Shown one piece after another: positions 18,342 through 28,109 of a stretch of 64,000 nt of DNA. Every line of letters begins with the position of its first letter. The first letter of the stretch is position 1. Made by a program: the position numbers and the translations under genes. This stretch comes from Vibrio marisflavi CECT 7928 (GTDB taxonomy: Bacteria > Pseudomonadota > Gammaproteobacteria > Enterobacterales > Vibrionaceae). The stretch covers positions 1,550,001 to 1,614,000 of the forward strand of contig NZ_CAKLDM010000002.1 in the NCBI RefSeq assembly GCF_921294215.1. The letters run 5' to 3'. A model generated the notes under the pieces. The model ran no database searches, was not told the DNA's origin, and worked only from the letters and a program-made list of their open reading frames with translations.

Positions 18342-19538
18342 ATGTCACACGGTAAAAAGACCCAAATGATAAGTGCTGGACGCAAACCTAAGTGGACGCA
18401 GAACGTAGTAAACCCTCCTGTGCAACGCGCTTCAACAATATTGTTTAACACTGTGTCTGAGAAAAAAGATGCTACTATCAACCGTGCGAAACAAACTTTG
18501 TTTTATGGCCGCCGAGGAACTAACACACACTTCGCCTTCCAAGAAGCCATGACACAAGTTGAAGGCGGTGCGGGTTGCGCTCTTTTTCCAAGTGGAGCGG
18601 CAGCAATTGCAAATTCAATTTTAGCCTTTGTAGAAACGGGCGATCACATCTTAATGGTTGACACCTGCTACGAGCCAACCCGTGATTTTTGCGATGTCAT
18701 GATGAAAAAGATGGGCGTCGAAACAACCTATTATGACCCTCTAATCGGTGAAGATATACACACACTTATCAAACCAAATACCAAAATACTTTTCACCGAA
18801 TCTCCGGGCTCGATTACGATGGAACTGCAAGACGTTCCGACACTTTCCAAAATTGCGCATGAACACGGAATCGTTGTGATGCTTGATAATACTTGGGGTG
18901 CCGGGGTTAACTTTTCTCCATTCGATCATGGTGTCGATATTTCCATTCAAGCGGCAACCAAATACATTGGTGGGCACTCCGATATCATGTTAGGTACAGC
19001 GACCGCTTCGGAAAAATATTGGGATCAACTTCGTGAACAGTGCTACTTAATGGGGCAATGTGTGTCACCTGATGATGCTTATACGGCCCTGCGCGGTATA
19101 CGAACGCTTGATGTCCGCCTTAGACAGCACGATGAGAACGGCAAGAAAATAGCTGACTGGCTAACGTCTAGACCCGAGGTGGATCATGTTCGCCACCCAA
19201 GCCTACCAAGCTGCCCCGGATACGAGTTTTTCCAGCGTGATTTCACCGGTGGAAATGGTTTATTCTCATTTGTATTGAAACAAAGCAACAGCAAAGCAAC
19301 AACGGCTCTTCTTGACGGAATGAGTCACTTTGGCATGGGCTACTCTTGGGGAGGGTTTGAGAGTTTAATTCTAGCTAACGAACCCAGCAGCTTTAATAGC
19401 TTAAGAACCATAGCCAACCCTAATTTTACCGGAACACTAATCCGCCTACATATTGGGTTGGAAGATATCGAAGATTTAATTGCCGATTTAGAAGCAGGCT
19501 TCGAGCGATACAATAAAGCACTCACAGCTCATTCATAG
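18342..19538 (+). CDS. metC: Cystathionine beta-lyase
   Basis: A 398-residue PLP enzyme of the Cys/Met metabolism family. It shows YGRRGTNTHFAFQEAM near the start, FPSGAAAIANSI, the LDNTWGAG segment, and the PLP-binding Lys in AATKYIGGHSD. These agree with MetC, which splits cystathionine into homocysteine, pyruvate and ammonia. It is a single gene with a clear terminator. A sibling function such as methionine gamma-lyase is less likely because the YGRRG and GMGYSWGGFESL features are those of MetC. Confidence 0.9.
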   Translation: MSHGKKTQMISAGRKPKWTQNVVNPPVQRASTILFNTVSEKKDATINRAKQTLFYGRRGTNTHFAFQEAMTQVEGGAGCALFPSGAAAIANSILAFVETGDHILMVDTCYEPTRDFCDVMMKKMGVETTYYDPLIGEDIHTLIKPNTKILFTESPGSITMELQDVPTLSKIAHEHGIVVMLDNTWGAGVNFSPFDHGVDISIQAATKYIGGHSDIMLGTATASEKYWDQLREQCYLMGQCVSPDDAYTALRGIRTLDVRLRQHDENGKKIADWLTSRPEVDHVRHPSLPSCPGYEFFQRDFTGGNGLFSFVLKQSNSKATTALLDGMSHFGMGYSWGGFESLILANEPSSFNSLRTIANPNFTGTLIRLHIGLEDIEDLIADLEAGFERYNKALTAHS

Positions 19539-19557
19539 AAAAAACAGGTTCAATTGA

Positions 19558-19587
19558 TAAAGGTGCTATCTTTAGCACCTTTATTTA
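19558..19587 (+). terminator. Terminator of metC
   Basis: AAAGGTGCT and AGCACCTTT form a 9-bp stem with an ATCTTT loop, followed by ATTTA. It lies about 20 bases after the metC stop and separates it from the convergent globin gene, for which it may also serve. Confidence 0.8.
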
Positions 19588-19602
19588 CCAACCTTTAGCC
19601 AA

Positions 19603-20061
19603 TTATTGATTATAAACCTTCGTATTTTTGTAGCTTGAACTATCAAAGTCTGGATACGCTGCAGAGCGCATGACTTCAGCAATCGTTTTATAAGTTTTAA
19701 CCCATGCTTGCCGTGTTGAGTCATCGAAATCATCGCCAAGACCGGTTTTTAACGTGTACAACAAAGCATTTCCGACTGGTGTATAATCATCAGCCGTGAC
19801 CCCATAAGCAACATGGCGCTTCGCCAGCTGCTGAAGTACAGGCACCAGCTCATCTAAATTGTCTAGACCACTTACCGCCACTTTCAAAGTAGCCATGAGC
19901 TTTTGCCCCTGCTGTTTGATGTCTGACTTAAATAATGTTCTCAAGCGCGGGTCATATTCAAAAAGCTTATTGTAGAATATATCCGCAGCTTGCTCGGCAA
20001 TAGGCTCTACTTTTTTGAAGCTTTCTTGTATCAACTTTTTTTCTATTGGGGTAAGTGACAT
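19603..20061 (-). CDS. Single-domain globin
   Basis: A 152-residue globin resembling Vitreoscilla haemoglobin and the haem domain of flavohaemoglobins. It begins MSLTPIEKKLIQESFKKVEP, has YDPRLRTLF (the C-D corner with Phe CD1-like position) and the proximal-His segment LAKRHVAYGV, followed by ALLYTLKTGLGDDF. There is no FAD/NAD reductase domain, so it is not a complete NO dioxygenase. It probably binds oxygen or nitric oxide in the cytoplasm. The tail SSYKNTKVYNQ is unusual and hydrophilic. GGAG is present just upstream. Confidence 0.85.
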   Translation of the reverse strand: MSLTPIEKKLIQESFKKVEPIAEQAADIFYNKLFEYDPRLRTLFKSDIKQQGQKLMATLKVAVSGLDNLDELVPVLQQLAKRHVAYGVTADDYTPVGNALLYTLKTGLGDDFDDSTRQAWVKTYKTIAEVMRSAAYPDFDSSSYKNTKVYNQ

Positions 20062-20368
20062 ATAATTCTCCTGCTAAACCTACTGGTGGCGGACTATACG
20101 TAAAATCGAGTTAAAGTAAGACAAATTCGGCTGGAGTTAGTAGAACTTAAGCATTTCGTGCAAGGTAGAACAAAGCTAAAAGCAAGTATCAAAAAACGCC
20201 CAAATATAGGCGCTAAAAATAAGTAAGCACGTTATGTAACCCTAGCCGTTCGCATTTTAATAGTCTTTTAACTGCGCGTTATCGAAATCAGTATAGCAAT
20301 GAGTTCGACATTTGCCATTCCATGGAATACTGCTTTAGGGGTATTTTCAACTCACTGAAATACTTGCA
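20062..20368. other. Intergenic spacer between globin and tag
   Basis: About 300 bases that contain the globin promoter and a weak leftward hairpin at 20195-20212 (AGCGCC/GGGCGT arms on the minus strand followed by a T run), possibly the tag terminator. I see no gene in it. Confidence 0.5.
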
Positions 20369-20950
20369 CTAAGACTTAGTGAGCGCCATCACTTCTTTTT
20401 TACGAAAGCATTGGTTGGAATGATCGTTAATCAACCCAGCAGCTTGGAGGTGAGAATAAATTATTGTCGAGCCAATAAACTTAAATCCGCGCTTTTTTAG
20501 ATCTTTACTTAAAGCGTCTGATATTGGAGAAGTCGCGACGTAATCATCTATGGTTTCAATATCATTTACGACTACTTTGTTGTCCACAAAGCCCCACATA
20601 TATTCACTGAAGCTACCAAACTCTTGCTGTACTTCCATAAAACGACTGGCATTGTTAATGGCAGCTTCAATTTTAGCGCGATTGCGGATAATCGCACTAT
20701 TTTGCATCAACCGTTCAACATCATCTTGAGTAAATGTCGCCACTTTTTTGTAGTCGAAATCAGCGAATGCTTCTCGGTAGCCTTCTCTTCGTTTGAGAAT
20801 GGTATACCAGCTCAGCCCTGCTTGAGCGGATTCTAGTAGCAAAAACTCAAACATCTTTTTATCATCGTGAACAGGTACTCCCCATTCTTTATCATGATAT
20901 TCCACGTAATCTGGCTTGGACAAATCAACCCAAGGGCACCGTTCGCACAT
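20369..20950 (-). CDS. tag: DNA-3-methyladenine glycosylase I
   Basis: A 193-residue protein matching Tag. It opens MCERCPWVDLSKPDYVEYHD, with zinc-binding Cys and His residues, followed by EWGVPVHDDKKMFEFL, and contains FKFIGSTIIYSHLQAAGLIN with the HxxxCF zinc site near the C-terminus (HSNQCF). Tag excises 3-methyladenine from alkylated DNA. It is downstream of pspC on the same strand with an 84-base gap and probably has its own promoter. Confidence 0.93.
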   Translation of the reverse strand: MCERCPWVDLSKPDYVEYHDKEWGVPVHDDKKMFEFLLLESAQAGLSWYTILKRREGYREAFADFDYKKVATFTQDDVERLMQNSAIIRNRAKIEAAINNASRFMEVQQEFGSFSEYMWGFVDNKVVVNDIETIDDYVATSPISDALSKDLKKRGFKFIGSTIIYSHLQAAGLINDHSNQCFRKKEVMALTKS

Positions 20951-21034
20951 AGCTGTTACCTCTACTGATTATTGGTCTAGATTACTTTAGCCGATGACTG
21001 GAACATGACGCAACAAAGCGGGACTCGCTTTCCA

Positions 21035-21421
21035 CTATAGCTTGCTAAATTCCTTGTCCACTTTAAATGCTTCTGAAGTCACGTATGCTTCAATGCCGCG
21101 CAATTGTAATTCCATTTTATCTAAATCAGCAGATAGGGTGTCTAACAAGTCCGTAGGTGTTTGGCCTTTTTGCCAAGGTTTACTTTTGAGCACATGTTCT
21201 TGTTTGGTTTTAATCGATTCCGCGTATTCTGTTGGCTGCTTGTCTAGCATAAGTGTCATGGCAATGTAGGCCAGAACCACCAGAAATAAGCCTCCCAATA
21301 CAGCAGCAGAAATAAATAGGATCCGCACTATCCAAACTTCCAAACCAAAATAGTTTGCAAGCCCTGCGCATACACCAGAAATTTTCCCGTTAACCGTATC
21401 TCGATAGAGAGCTTTACTCAT
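21035..21421 (-). CDS. pspC: Phage shock protein C
   Basis: A 128-residue PspC-domain protein. The N-terminus reads LYRDTVNGKISGVCAGLANYFGL, the conserved PspC core, followed by a hydrophobic helix (ILFISAAVLGGLFLVVLAYIA) and a cytoplasmic tail with a likely coiled coil. PspC senses envelope stress at the inner membrane and pulls PspA away from PspF. It overlaps the pspB end by 8 bases in the operon pspABC, so the two are translationally coupled. Confidence 0.92.
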   Translation of the reverse strand: MSKALYRDTVNGKISGVCAGLANYFGLEVWIVRILFISAAVLGGLFLVVLAYIAMTLMLDKQPTEYAESIKTKQEHVLKSKPWQKGQTPTDLLDTLSADLDKMELQLRGIEAYVTSEAFKVDKEFSKL

Positions 21422-21647
21422 ATCTACGCCTCCAGTTCGGTGTTTCAGAATCTAAAATGCGCTCTAATGTATCAATTCGAGTTTGCATCGACTCAGCTTT
21501 TACAGATAACTGCTGTAAACGTTCATTATCATTTTCGGACAGTCCTGCCTCCGACTTCCGTTTGCTGCGGTAATGAAGAAACAGCCAAAGTGGAGCGACA
21601 AAGATTAGAAAAACAATGAGTGGTCCAGTAAGGAATAACGACATCAT
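21414..21647 (-). CDS. pspB: Phage shock protein B
   Basis: A 77-residue protein with one N-terminal membrane helix (FLTGPLIVFLIFVAPLWLFL), then a YRSKRKSEAGLS linker and a leucine-zipper-like helix. The length and layout match PspB, which works with PspC to sense inner-membrane stress. It sits between pspA and pspC, with only nine bases after pspA. Confidence 0.9.
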   Translation of the reverse strand: MMSLFLTGPLIVFLIFVAPLWLFLHYRSKRKSEAGLSENDNERLQQLSVKAESMQTRIDTLERILDSETPNWRRRYE

Positions 21648-21656
21648 GTACAGCTC

Positions 21657-22331
21657 CTATTTCTTAAGGTTTTTTGAAACTTGTTTTCTTAGCTTTTCTA
21701 ACTCTTTTTCCACTTCATCTTGCGCTTGCAATTCGGCAAACTCTTGATCGAGTGACTTACTATTACCTGTATTCGCATAAAGATCAGCTTCAGCTTCTAG
21801 CTCATCGATTTTTCGAGAGTATTGCTCAAACTTGGCCATGGCTTCATGAGTACGGCTAGTGTGTAGGTGCTTTTGTACATCACGCCTATTACTAGCTGTC
21901 TGAGTTCGAATGGATAGTGACTGCTGTTTTGCGCGAGTTTCAGTAATCTTACTCTCTAGTTTACTGATTTCTCCCGTTAGCTTTTCAATAGTCTCTTCCA
22001 AGATGATCTGCTCATTTTTTAAATCTTTGATTATGTCTTCAAGCTTTTGTTTTTCCATTAACGCTGAGCGAGCTAGGTCATCGCGTTGTTTCGTCAGCGC
22101 CAAAGTCGCTTTATTTTGCCATTCATTACAATGATCTTCGAGTGACACTAATTTTCTCTCAAGCTCTTTCTTGTCCGCCATAGCTCTAACAGAATTCGTT
22201 CTCACTTCAACTAAAGTGTCTTCCATTTCTTGGATAATGAGCCGAATCATTTTCTCGGGGTCTTCCGCCTTATCGAGCAAAGAGCTGATGTTGGAATTAA
22301 CTATGTCAGCAAATCTAGAAAAGATACCCAT
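21657..22331 (-). CDS. pspA: Phage shock protein A
   Basis: A 224-residue PspA/Vipp1 (ESCRT-III-like) coiled-coil protein. It starts MGIFSRFADIVNSNISSLLD, the amphipathic membrane-binding helix, and contains DPEKMIRLIIQEMEDTLVEV followed by long helices. PspA inhibits PspF in the resting state and forms membrane-stabilising assemblies under stress. It heads pspABC and is preceded by a sigma-54-type promoter and divergent pspF. Confidence 0.95.
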   Translation of the reverse strand: MGIFSRFADIVNSNISSLLDKAEDPEKMIRLIIQEMEDTLVEVRTNSVRAMADKKELERKLVSLEDHCNEWQNKATLALTKQRDDLARSALMEKQKLEDIIKDLKNEQIILEETIEKLTGEISKLESKITETRAKQQSLSIRTQTASNRRDVQKHLHTSRTHEAMAKFEQYSRKIDELEAEADLYANTGNSKSLDQEFAELQAQDEVEKELEKLRKQVSKNLKK

Positions 22332-22385
22332 TGTAAACCTCCTGATAGCGTTTCATTCTTTACACGAGTGCCTGTAGTGTACGTA

Positions 22386-22402
22386 ATCAAACTCCATGCC
22401 AA
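22386..22402 (-). promoter_or_regulatory. Sigma-54-type -24/-12 promoter of pspA
   Basis: On the minus strand TTGGCATGGAGTTTGAT keeps GG and the 10-base spacing to the -12 element, but the -12 pair is GA rather than the usual GC. It lies about 55 bases before the pspA ATG. The divergent pspF gene encodes the cognate activator, so the position is right; the -12 deviation suggests a weaker promoter. Confidence 0.65.
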
Positions 22403-22515
22403 ATATTTTAATTAATAATTTCAATAAATTAACGAAATGCATAAAAACCGACCTATTATGATATGATGAAATTAACCTCAATTTGGTCAAATTTACCATT
22501 TCACCGGAGTATGTT

Positions 22516-23532
22516 ATGCAGCAAGATCTTATTGGCGAAGCGCCCTCCTTTCTAAGTATCTTAGATAAAGTCTCAAAACTTGCTCCAATTAACCGCCCCA
22601 TTTTAATTATTGGTGAACGAGGTACAGGCAAAGAGTTGATTGCACAAAGGCTGCATTACCTTTCTCCTAGATGGAATCAACCCCTAATAACGCTAAATTG
22701 CGCATCACTGAGTGAGGGGTTGATTGATTCGGAGCTTTTCGGCCATGAAGCAGGGTCATTCACTGGTTCAAAGGGACGGCACTCAGGCAGATTTGAACGA
22801 GCAGAAAAAGGCTCGCTGTTTCTGGATGAATTGGCAACAGCACCATTAGTCATTCAGGAAAAGCTACTTAGAGTCATTGAGTACGGTCAATATGAACGTG
22901 TTGGCGGACACGCACCAATCAACGCCAACGTGAGACTGATATGCGCGACAAACGCCAACCTACAGGAAATGAGCAAGGCTGGCCTGTTTCGACACGATTT
23001 ACTCGATCGTTTAGCGTTTGATGTGATTCACCTTCCTCCTCTACGACATCGAAAACAAGATATCTTGCTGTTAGCCGAGCACTACGCGATAAAGATGTGT
23101 AGAGAATTAAAGCTTGAGTTCTTTGTTGGTTTTTCACCAGTCGCAACGCAAGCGATGATGGACTATCACTGGCCAGGCAATGTGCGAGAGCTAAAAAATG
23201 TGGTTGAGCGAGCAATTTATATGCACGGCTACTCCGACAGACCTATCGAAGATCTCGTATTTGATCCATTTGAACCAAGTTGGAATACCGAAAAAAGTCT
23301 CAGCAAAGATAGTGACAGTAAGCTAACAACAAACCATACTGAAAACATACGCTTGACGTTTCCCATGAATTACAAAGAGTGGCAAGAGAAGATGGACATT
23401 GAGTTGTTAAATGCCACCTTGGAAGAAGCAAAATATAGTCAACGTAAGGCGGCAGAGCTGTTGGGCTTAAGCTATCATCAGTTTCGGGGAATGGTTAGAA
23501 AGTACAACCTTTCCACAAAATCAGATAGTTAA
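22516..23532 (+). CDS. pspF: PspF, sigma-54-dependent activator of the phage shock operon
   Basis: A 338-residue AAA+ activator without an N-terminal regulatory domain, as expected for PspF. It has Walker A GERGTGKE, a sigma-54-contact loop reading GSFTGS instead of the usual GAFTGA, Walker B LFLDELA, and a Fis-type helix-turn-helix near the C-terminus (RKAAELLGLSYHQFRGMV). GGAG seven bases before the ATG fixes the start; a longer frame upstream lacks a good site. The gene is divergent from pspABC and followed by the sap operon. Confidence 0.93.
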   Translation: MQQDLIGEAPSFLSILDKVSKLAPINRPILIIGERGTGKELIAQRLHYLSPRWNQPLITLNCASLSEGLIDSELFGHEAGSFTGSKGRHSGRFERAEKGSLFLDELATAPLVIQEKLLRVIEYGQYERVGGHAPINANVRLICATNANLQEMSKAGLFRHDLLDRLAFDVIHLPPLRHRKQDILLLAEHYAIKMCRELKLEFFVGFSPVATQAMMDYHWPGNVRELKNVVERAIYMHGYSDRPIEDLVFDPFEPSWNTEKSLSKDSDSKLTTNHTENIRLTFPMNYKEWQEKMDIELLNATLEEAKYSQRKAAELLGLSYHQFRGMVRKYNLSTKSDS

Positions 23533-23645
23533 ACAGATGGCTTTTCCTTTGTTCAATATAATATTGGTGAGTGGAGCACTAATACCTAGGGTTTGCCTGT
23601 CTGCAATCCTAAACGGTCAATTGACCCTAGTGCGTTGTGCACTCA

Positions 23646-25277
23646 ATGAAGCGCACTATGAATATATTGAAAAAGTTTACTCTTGGAATATGTAGTCTTG
23701 GTTTACTAGCAGGTTGCGGTGACAACGATGACCATAGCAAGGTTCGAAAAAGTGGGTTCGTTTACTGCGGCCTAGAAGGCTCAAATACCTTTAATCCTCA
23801 GTTGGTCGATAGTGGTATCACCTCAGAAGCCCTCAGCCCACAGCTATTCGATACCCTTATCAAACTAGATGAAAAAACCTACAAACCTATCCCAAATGTC
23901 GCTAAGAGCTGGAAGGTTAATAAAAACGGCACCGAATACATTTTTCATCTTAATAAAGGCATTCAGTTTCAATCAACCAGCTGGTTTTCTCCCTCCCGTG
24001 AACTCAATGCACACGATGTCGTATTTAGCTTCAAGCGAATCATCGATCCAAACAATACCTTTCACCAAGTTGGCGGGGGCTTATATCCCTGGTTTGCTAG
24101 CATTGATTTTTCAGATCTAGTCAAAGATGTAAAAGCGATTTCGAAAGATAAAGTAAAGTTCACGTTAAGTCGGCCCGACAATTCATTTTTGTCCAATATC
24201 GCCACCAGCTTCGCTGTAATTCATTCAAAAGAGTATGCCAATCAGCTTGAGCTGAGTGATGAAAAGCAGATGATCGATAGCAAACCAATAGGAACCGGTC
24301 CGTTTTATCTCGACGAGTATCATATTAACGATTTCATACGTCTTAAAAGACACAATAACTATTGGAAAAACAAAGTTAAAATGCAGCAAGTTGTGTTTGA
24401 TGTTTCTCAACGAGGCACTGGGACGTTTGCTAAATTCTTACGTCAGGAGTGTGACGTCCTCTACTCTCCTCTCTCAAGCCAGATCCCTATCATCAAAAAA
24501 TATGAATCGTTAGATTTAATTGTTAAACCAGCTATGAATGTCTCCTTTGTCGCGGTTAACACCACTCACCCAGCTCTAAATGACCCACTGGTAAGAAAAG
24601 CACTAAACTTTGCAATAAACAGACAAAATATTCTTGATTCGGTATACTACGGGACTGGCAGCCTAGCCTATTCAATTTTACCTCCGAACTCTTGGGTATA
24701 CAGGAAAGATCAAACTCAAGTGCGCTATGACCGAAATTACGCCATCGCGTTGTTAAGAGAAGCTGGATATCGCGAAGGCCTAAAAATGACCATGTCGGTG
24801 CCTATGGAACCTAGAGCGTATAATCCTAGCCCGATGAAAACTGCAGAACTCATTCAAGCGAATTTAGCTGATATAGGGATAGAATTGGAAATCATTACTG
24901 AAGATCGCTTTGATAGCAGGGATAGCGAAGACTTATCTTCAATCGATCTCGCCTTGTCTGGGCTGATCGCCAACACTGGAGATCCTGACAGTTTCTTACG
25001 TCCTCTATTGTCCTGCGATTCACAAAAAGCTGGACTAAATGTATCAAGCTGGTGTGACAAAGACTTCGACCAATTGCTCGATCTTGCTCTAGAGGTTGAC
25101 AACCCTAGATACCGCCTCAACTTGTACCGACAAGCGCTTAATATTTTGAATGCTGAGTTTCCTGTCATTCCACTCGCGCATGGCATGCACTTTCAAGCCT
25201 ACGATGACTCCTTATCTGGATTCAGAGTTAGCCCCTTCAACACACAACCTTTTGATTTAGTTGAGAGAATTAGATAA
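23646..25277 (+). CDS. sapA: SapA, peptide/polyamine ABC transporter substrate-binding protein
   Basis: About 543 residues of the DppA/OppA family (extracellular solute-binding family 5). The start carries a lipobox LLAGC, so it is predicted to be a lipoprotein or exported protein. Family features include FNPQLVDSGITSEALSPQLF, ELNAHDVVFSFKRIIDP and VRKALNFAINRQNIL. Sap systems were first linked to antimicrobial-peptide resistance; in E. coli SapBCDF exports putrescine, and SapA function is less clear. It heads sapABCDF. Several in-frame starts are close together; the one at 23646 gives a normal signal. Confidence 0.88.
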   Translation: MKRTMNILKKFTLGICSLGLLAGCGDNDDHSKVRKSGFVYCGLEGSNTFNPQLVDSGITSEALSPQLFDTLIKLDEKTYKPIPNVAKSWKVNKNGTEYIFHLNKGIQFQSTSWFSPSRELNAHDVVFSFKRIIDPNNTFHQVGGGLYPWFASIDFSDLVKDVKAISKDKVKFTLSRPDNSFLSNIATSFAVIHSKEYANQLELSDEKQMIDSKPIGTGPFYLDEYHINDFIRLKRHNNYWKNKVKMQQVVFDVSQRGTGTFAKFLRQECDVLYSPLSSQIPIIKKYESLDLIVKPAMNVSFVAVNTTHPALNDPLVRKALNFAINRQNILDSVYYGTGSLAYSILPPNSWVYRKDQTQVRYDRNYAIALLREAGYREGLKMTMSVPMEPRAYNPSPMKTAELIQANLADIGIELEIITEDRFDSRDSEDLSSIDLALSGLIANTGDPDSFLRPLLSCDSQKAGLNVSSWCDKDFDQLLDLALEVDNPRYRLNLYRQALNILNAEFPVIPLAHGMHFQAYDDSLSGFRVSPFNTQPFDLVERIR

Positions 25278-26240
25278 ATGCTTTGGTATTCAATCCGACG
25301 CTTTAATCTGTTTATCATCACCCTACTCATTCTCACTATTGTAGGGTTCAGTTTATTGCGCCTCGACCCCGCTTCGCCTTGGCTCAAAGTCGGCTTTTGG
25401 CACGGCTGGATGCTGTACCTAAATGATTTAGTACACTTAAATTTTGGTATCAGTAAAGCAGGTATACCCATTGTCAATGAACTCGCAGTGGTATTTCCGG
25501 CAACGTTAGAACTATGTACCATTGCATTTCTGATGTCAGTTATCGTCGGTATACCTATTGGTACTTTAGCTGGAATGAAACAAGGTAAATGGATAGATAC
25601 GATCATTTCCTTCATTTCTATGTCTGGCTACTCTGCCCCAATATACTGGGTGGCCTTACTACTGATCATGGCTTTTTCTCTTCACTTTCAAATGTTTCCC
25701 GTTTCTGGGCGCTACGACCTTCTCTACCAAGTTCATCATGTGACGGGCTTTGCGTTGGTTGATTCGTTGTTTGTTGAGAAGCAATATAAAGCACAAGCGT
25801 TTAGAAGTGTCCTTGAGCACCTGATTCTACCTTGTTCCGTTTTGGCACTGGCTCCAACGACACAAGTTATTCAATTGATGCGAAATACGGTCACAGATGT
25901 GATGACTAAAAACTATATTCGAGCGGCAAGAATCCGAGGCCTATCCATCAATCGAATCGTTTTCCAACACGTACTTAGAAATGCCATTCCTCCTATTGTG
26001 CCAAAGCTTGGTGTTCAGCTTTCTAGTATGTTGACTCTGGCCATTATTGCTGAATCTATTTTTAATTGGCCCGGTATTGGCCGCTGGCTACTCGAAGCTC
26101 TCTCAAACCAAGATTATGTTGAAATTCAGGCTGGCGTGATCGTGGTTGGCACACTAGTTTTAAGCGCAAATATTCTCTCCGATCTGTTTGGTGCTCTGGT
26201 CAATCCGTTAGTAAGGAAAGAGTGGTATGCTAACAAATAG
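25278..26240 (+). CDS. sapB: SapB, ABC transporter permease
   Basis: A 320-residue inner-membrane permease of the DppB/OppB family with about six membrane segments. The EAA-type loop reads NYIRAARIRGLSINRIVFQH, where the ATPases dock. It begins directly after the sapA stop and overlaps sapC by 14 bases, consistent with one transcript. It pairs with SapC to form the membrane channel. Confidence 0.9.
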   Translation: MLWYSIRRFNLFIITLLILTIVGFSLLRLDPASPWLKVGFWHGWMLYLNDLVHLNFGISKAGIPIVNELAVVFPATLELCTIAFLMSVIVGIPIGTLAGMKQGKWIDTIISFISMSGYSAPIYWVALLLIMAFSLHFQMFPVSGRYDLLYQVHHVTGFALVDSLFVEKQYKAQAFRSVLEHLILPCSVLALAPTTQVIQLMRNTVTDVMTKNYIRAARIRGLSINRIVFQHVLRNAIPPIVPKLGVQLSSMLTLAIIAESIFNWPGIGRWLLEALSNQDYVEIQAGVIVVGTLVLSANILSDLFGALVNPLVRKEWYANK

Positions 26241-27114
26241 CGTTTATCAAGAAGAACACATCCCAACCCAGTTTGAGCGATTTTGGCGAAGCTATCGAAA
26301 TAACAGCATGGCCATGTTCGGCTTTTGGTGCTTACTTTTCATCGTTGTCGTAACCATTGCTGCACCTTGGATTACTCCTCATGATCCACAAGCTCAGTCG
26401 ACCCACCTTCTTGTCCCTCCATCTTGGGATCCTCAAGGAACAGTTGAGTACTTCTTGGGTACTGATGACTTAGGCCGTGACATTCTTTCGCGCATTATTT
26501 CTGGTTCAAGACTCACATTCGGTGCGGCAGTGATCGTAACACTTGTTGCAAGTATCATAGGCTGTACTATCGGTATTCTCGCTGGTATGACGAAAGGCCT
26601 ACTTTCAAGTACGCTTAATCACTTACTTGATACTGTAATGTCGATCCCATCGATGTTACTAGCAATCATCTTCGTCGCATTCTTTGGCTTTGGTGAGTTC
26701 AATATTCTAATTGCAATCGGCCTCGCGCTCATACCGCGTTTTGTTCGTTCGGTATATATTGCCGTGCATGCTGAGGTAGAAAAAGACTACATAATGGCTG
26801 CTCGTCTCGATGGTGCGAGAGATTTCTATCTACTTTGGAACTCAATCTTACCGAATATCCTCGCGGTTATTGCAACCGAAGCGACCCTTGCTCTATCCGT
26901 CGCTATTTTGGACATCTCAGCGCTAGGCTTTTTAGGTCTAGGAGCTCAGTCTCCAAGCACAGAATGGGGAGCAATATTGGGTGATGCAGTCGAACTGATA
27001 TACCTTGCACCTTGGACCGTAATATTGCCGGGACTGGCAATCATGTTTGTGGTCATTGTCATTAACCTTGTAGGAGAAGGCGCAAGAACTTCCCTGAATG
27101 CGGGCATAGAATAA
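26227..27114 (+). CDS. sapC: SapC, ABC transporter permease
   Basis: A 295-residue permease of the DppC/OppC family. It has the N-terminal segment typical of the C subunit ([17 protein letters not shown]), the [15 protein letters not shown] motif after the first membrane helix, and a [17 protein letters not shown] docking loop. It overlaps both neighbours: sapB upstream, and sapD downstream through a TAATG junction. Confidence 0.9.
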   Translation: MLTNSVYQEEHIPTQFERFWRSYRNNSMAMFGFWCLLFIVVVTIAAPWITPHDPQAQSTHLLVPPSWDPQGTVEYFLGTDDLGRDILSRIISGSRLTFGAAVIVTLVASIIGCTIGILAGMTKGLLSSTLNHLLDTVMSIPSMLLAIIFVAFFGFGEFNILIAIGLALIPRFVRSVYIAVHAEVEKDYIMAARLDGARDFYLLWNSILPNILAVIATEATLALSVAILDISALGFLGLGAQSPSTEWGAILGDAVELIYLAPWTVILPGLAIMFVVIVINLVGEGARTSLNAGIE

Positions 27115-28109
27115 TGGCACTTCTAGATATTCGGCACTTAACAATCGAAATCGAAACTCCACAGGGTATGGTGAAAGCCGTCGATAAGATGAGCTTTACC
27201 ATGAATGAAGGTGAAATTCGTGGCTTAGTAGGTGAATCAGGATCTGGAAAAAGCCTGATAGCAAAAGCTATTGTTGGGATCAGCAAACCAAATTGGAAAA
27301 TCAGCGCCGATAGAATGCGCTTAGGTGATATTGACCTTTTGCAACTTACCGCTCGTGAACGTCGACGAGTCGTCGCCCGTGATATCGCCATGATCTTCCA
27401 AGAACCTTCAACATGTCTTGACCCTTCAGAGGAAGTCGGCCGTCAGCTTATTGAAGCAATACCGTCCCATACTTTCAAAGGCAAGTTTTGGGAAAGATCA
27501 AAGTGGAAAAAAAATCAGGCCATCGTGCTTTTACATAAAGTAGGCATTAAAGAGCACAGCCGGATAATGAACAGCTATCCCTATGAGCTCACCGACGGTG
27601 AATGTCAGAAAGTTATGATCGCGATGGCGATTGCGGCTAAGCCTAAAATCCTTATTGCTGATGAACCAACCAATGATCTCGACCCGATAACTCAATCGCA
27701 AATACTGCGACTTTTGAGCCGGATGAACCAAGTTAACAACACAACGATTTTATTAATCGGACACGACCTAACAACTATTACTCAGTGGGCAACGCGCATT
27801 ACAGTAATGTACTGTGGACAAGCGGTTGAATCAGCCAATACGAATAAAATCTTGTCGACACCAAAACATCCGTATACTGAGGCTTTGTTGAACGCAATGC
27901 CAGATTTCAATGACGATGTCCCGCAAAAGCAAAAACTACATTCCTTGTCAGGCTCTATTCCTCCACTGCAGCACTTGCCGATCGGTTGCCGCCTCGGGCC
28001 AAGATGTCCACACGCACAAAAGCAATGTGTGCAAATGCCCTTGATGAAACAAGTTAAAAATCATAAATTTGCCTGCCATTTTCCACTTAACACGGAGAAA
28101 AAGTCATGA
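27114..28109 (+). CDS. sapD: SapD, ABC transporter ATPase
   Basis: A 331-residue ATPase of the OppD/DppD group. Walker A reads GESGSGKS, Walker [14 protein letters not shown], the switch His IGHD. The canonical LSGGQ is replaced by [11 protein letters not shown], a known degeneration in Sap proteins. The C-terminal oligopeptide-transporter extension has four Cys for an Fe-S or zinc site ([14 protein letters not shown] and a later CHF). It is coupled to sapF by an ATGA overlap. Confidence 0.9.
   Translation: MALLDIRHLTIEIETPQGMVKAVDKMSFTMNEGEIRGLVGESGSGKSLIAKAIVGISKPNWKISADRMRLGDIDLLQLTARERRRVVARDIAMIFQEPSTCLDPSEEVGRQLIEAIPSHTFKGKFWERSKWKKNQAIVLLHKVGIKEHSRIMNSYPYELTDGECQKVMIAMAIAAKPKILIADEPTNDLDPITQSQILRLLSRMNQVNNTTILLIGHDLTTITQWATRITVMYCGQAVESANTNKILSTPKHPYTEALLNAMPDFNDDVPQKQKLHSLSGSIPPLQHLPIGCRLGPRCPHAQKQCVQMPLMKQVKNHKFACHFPLNTEKKS

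Noticed and set aside
22483..25277. psp-sap adjacency as a novel operon
   Set aside because: The pspF to sapABCDF order is a known arrangement in vibrios and enterics.
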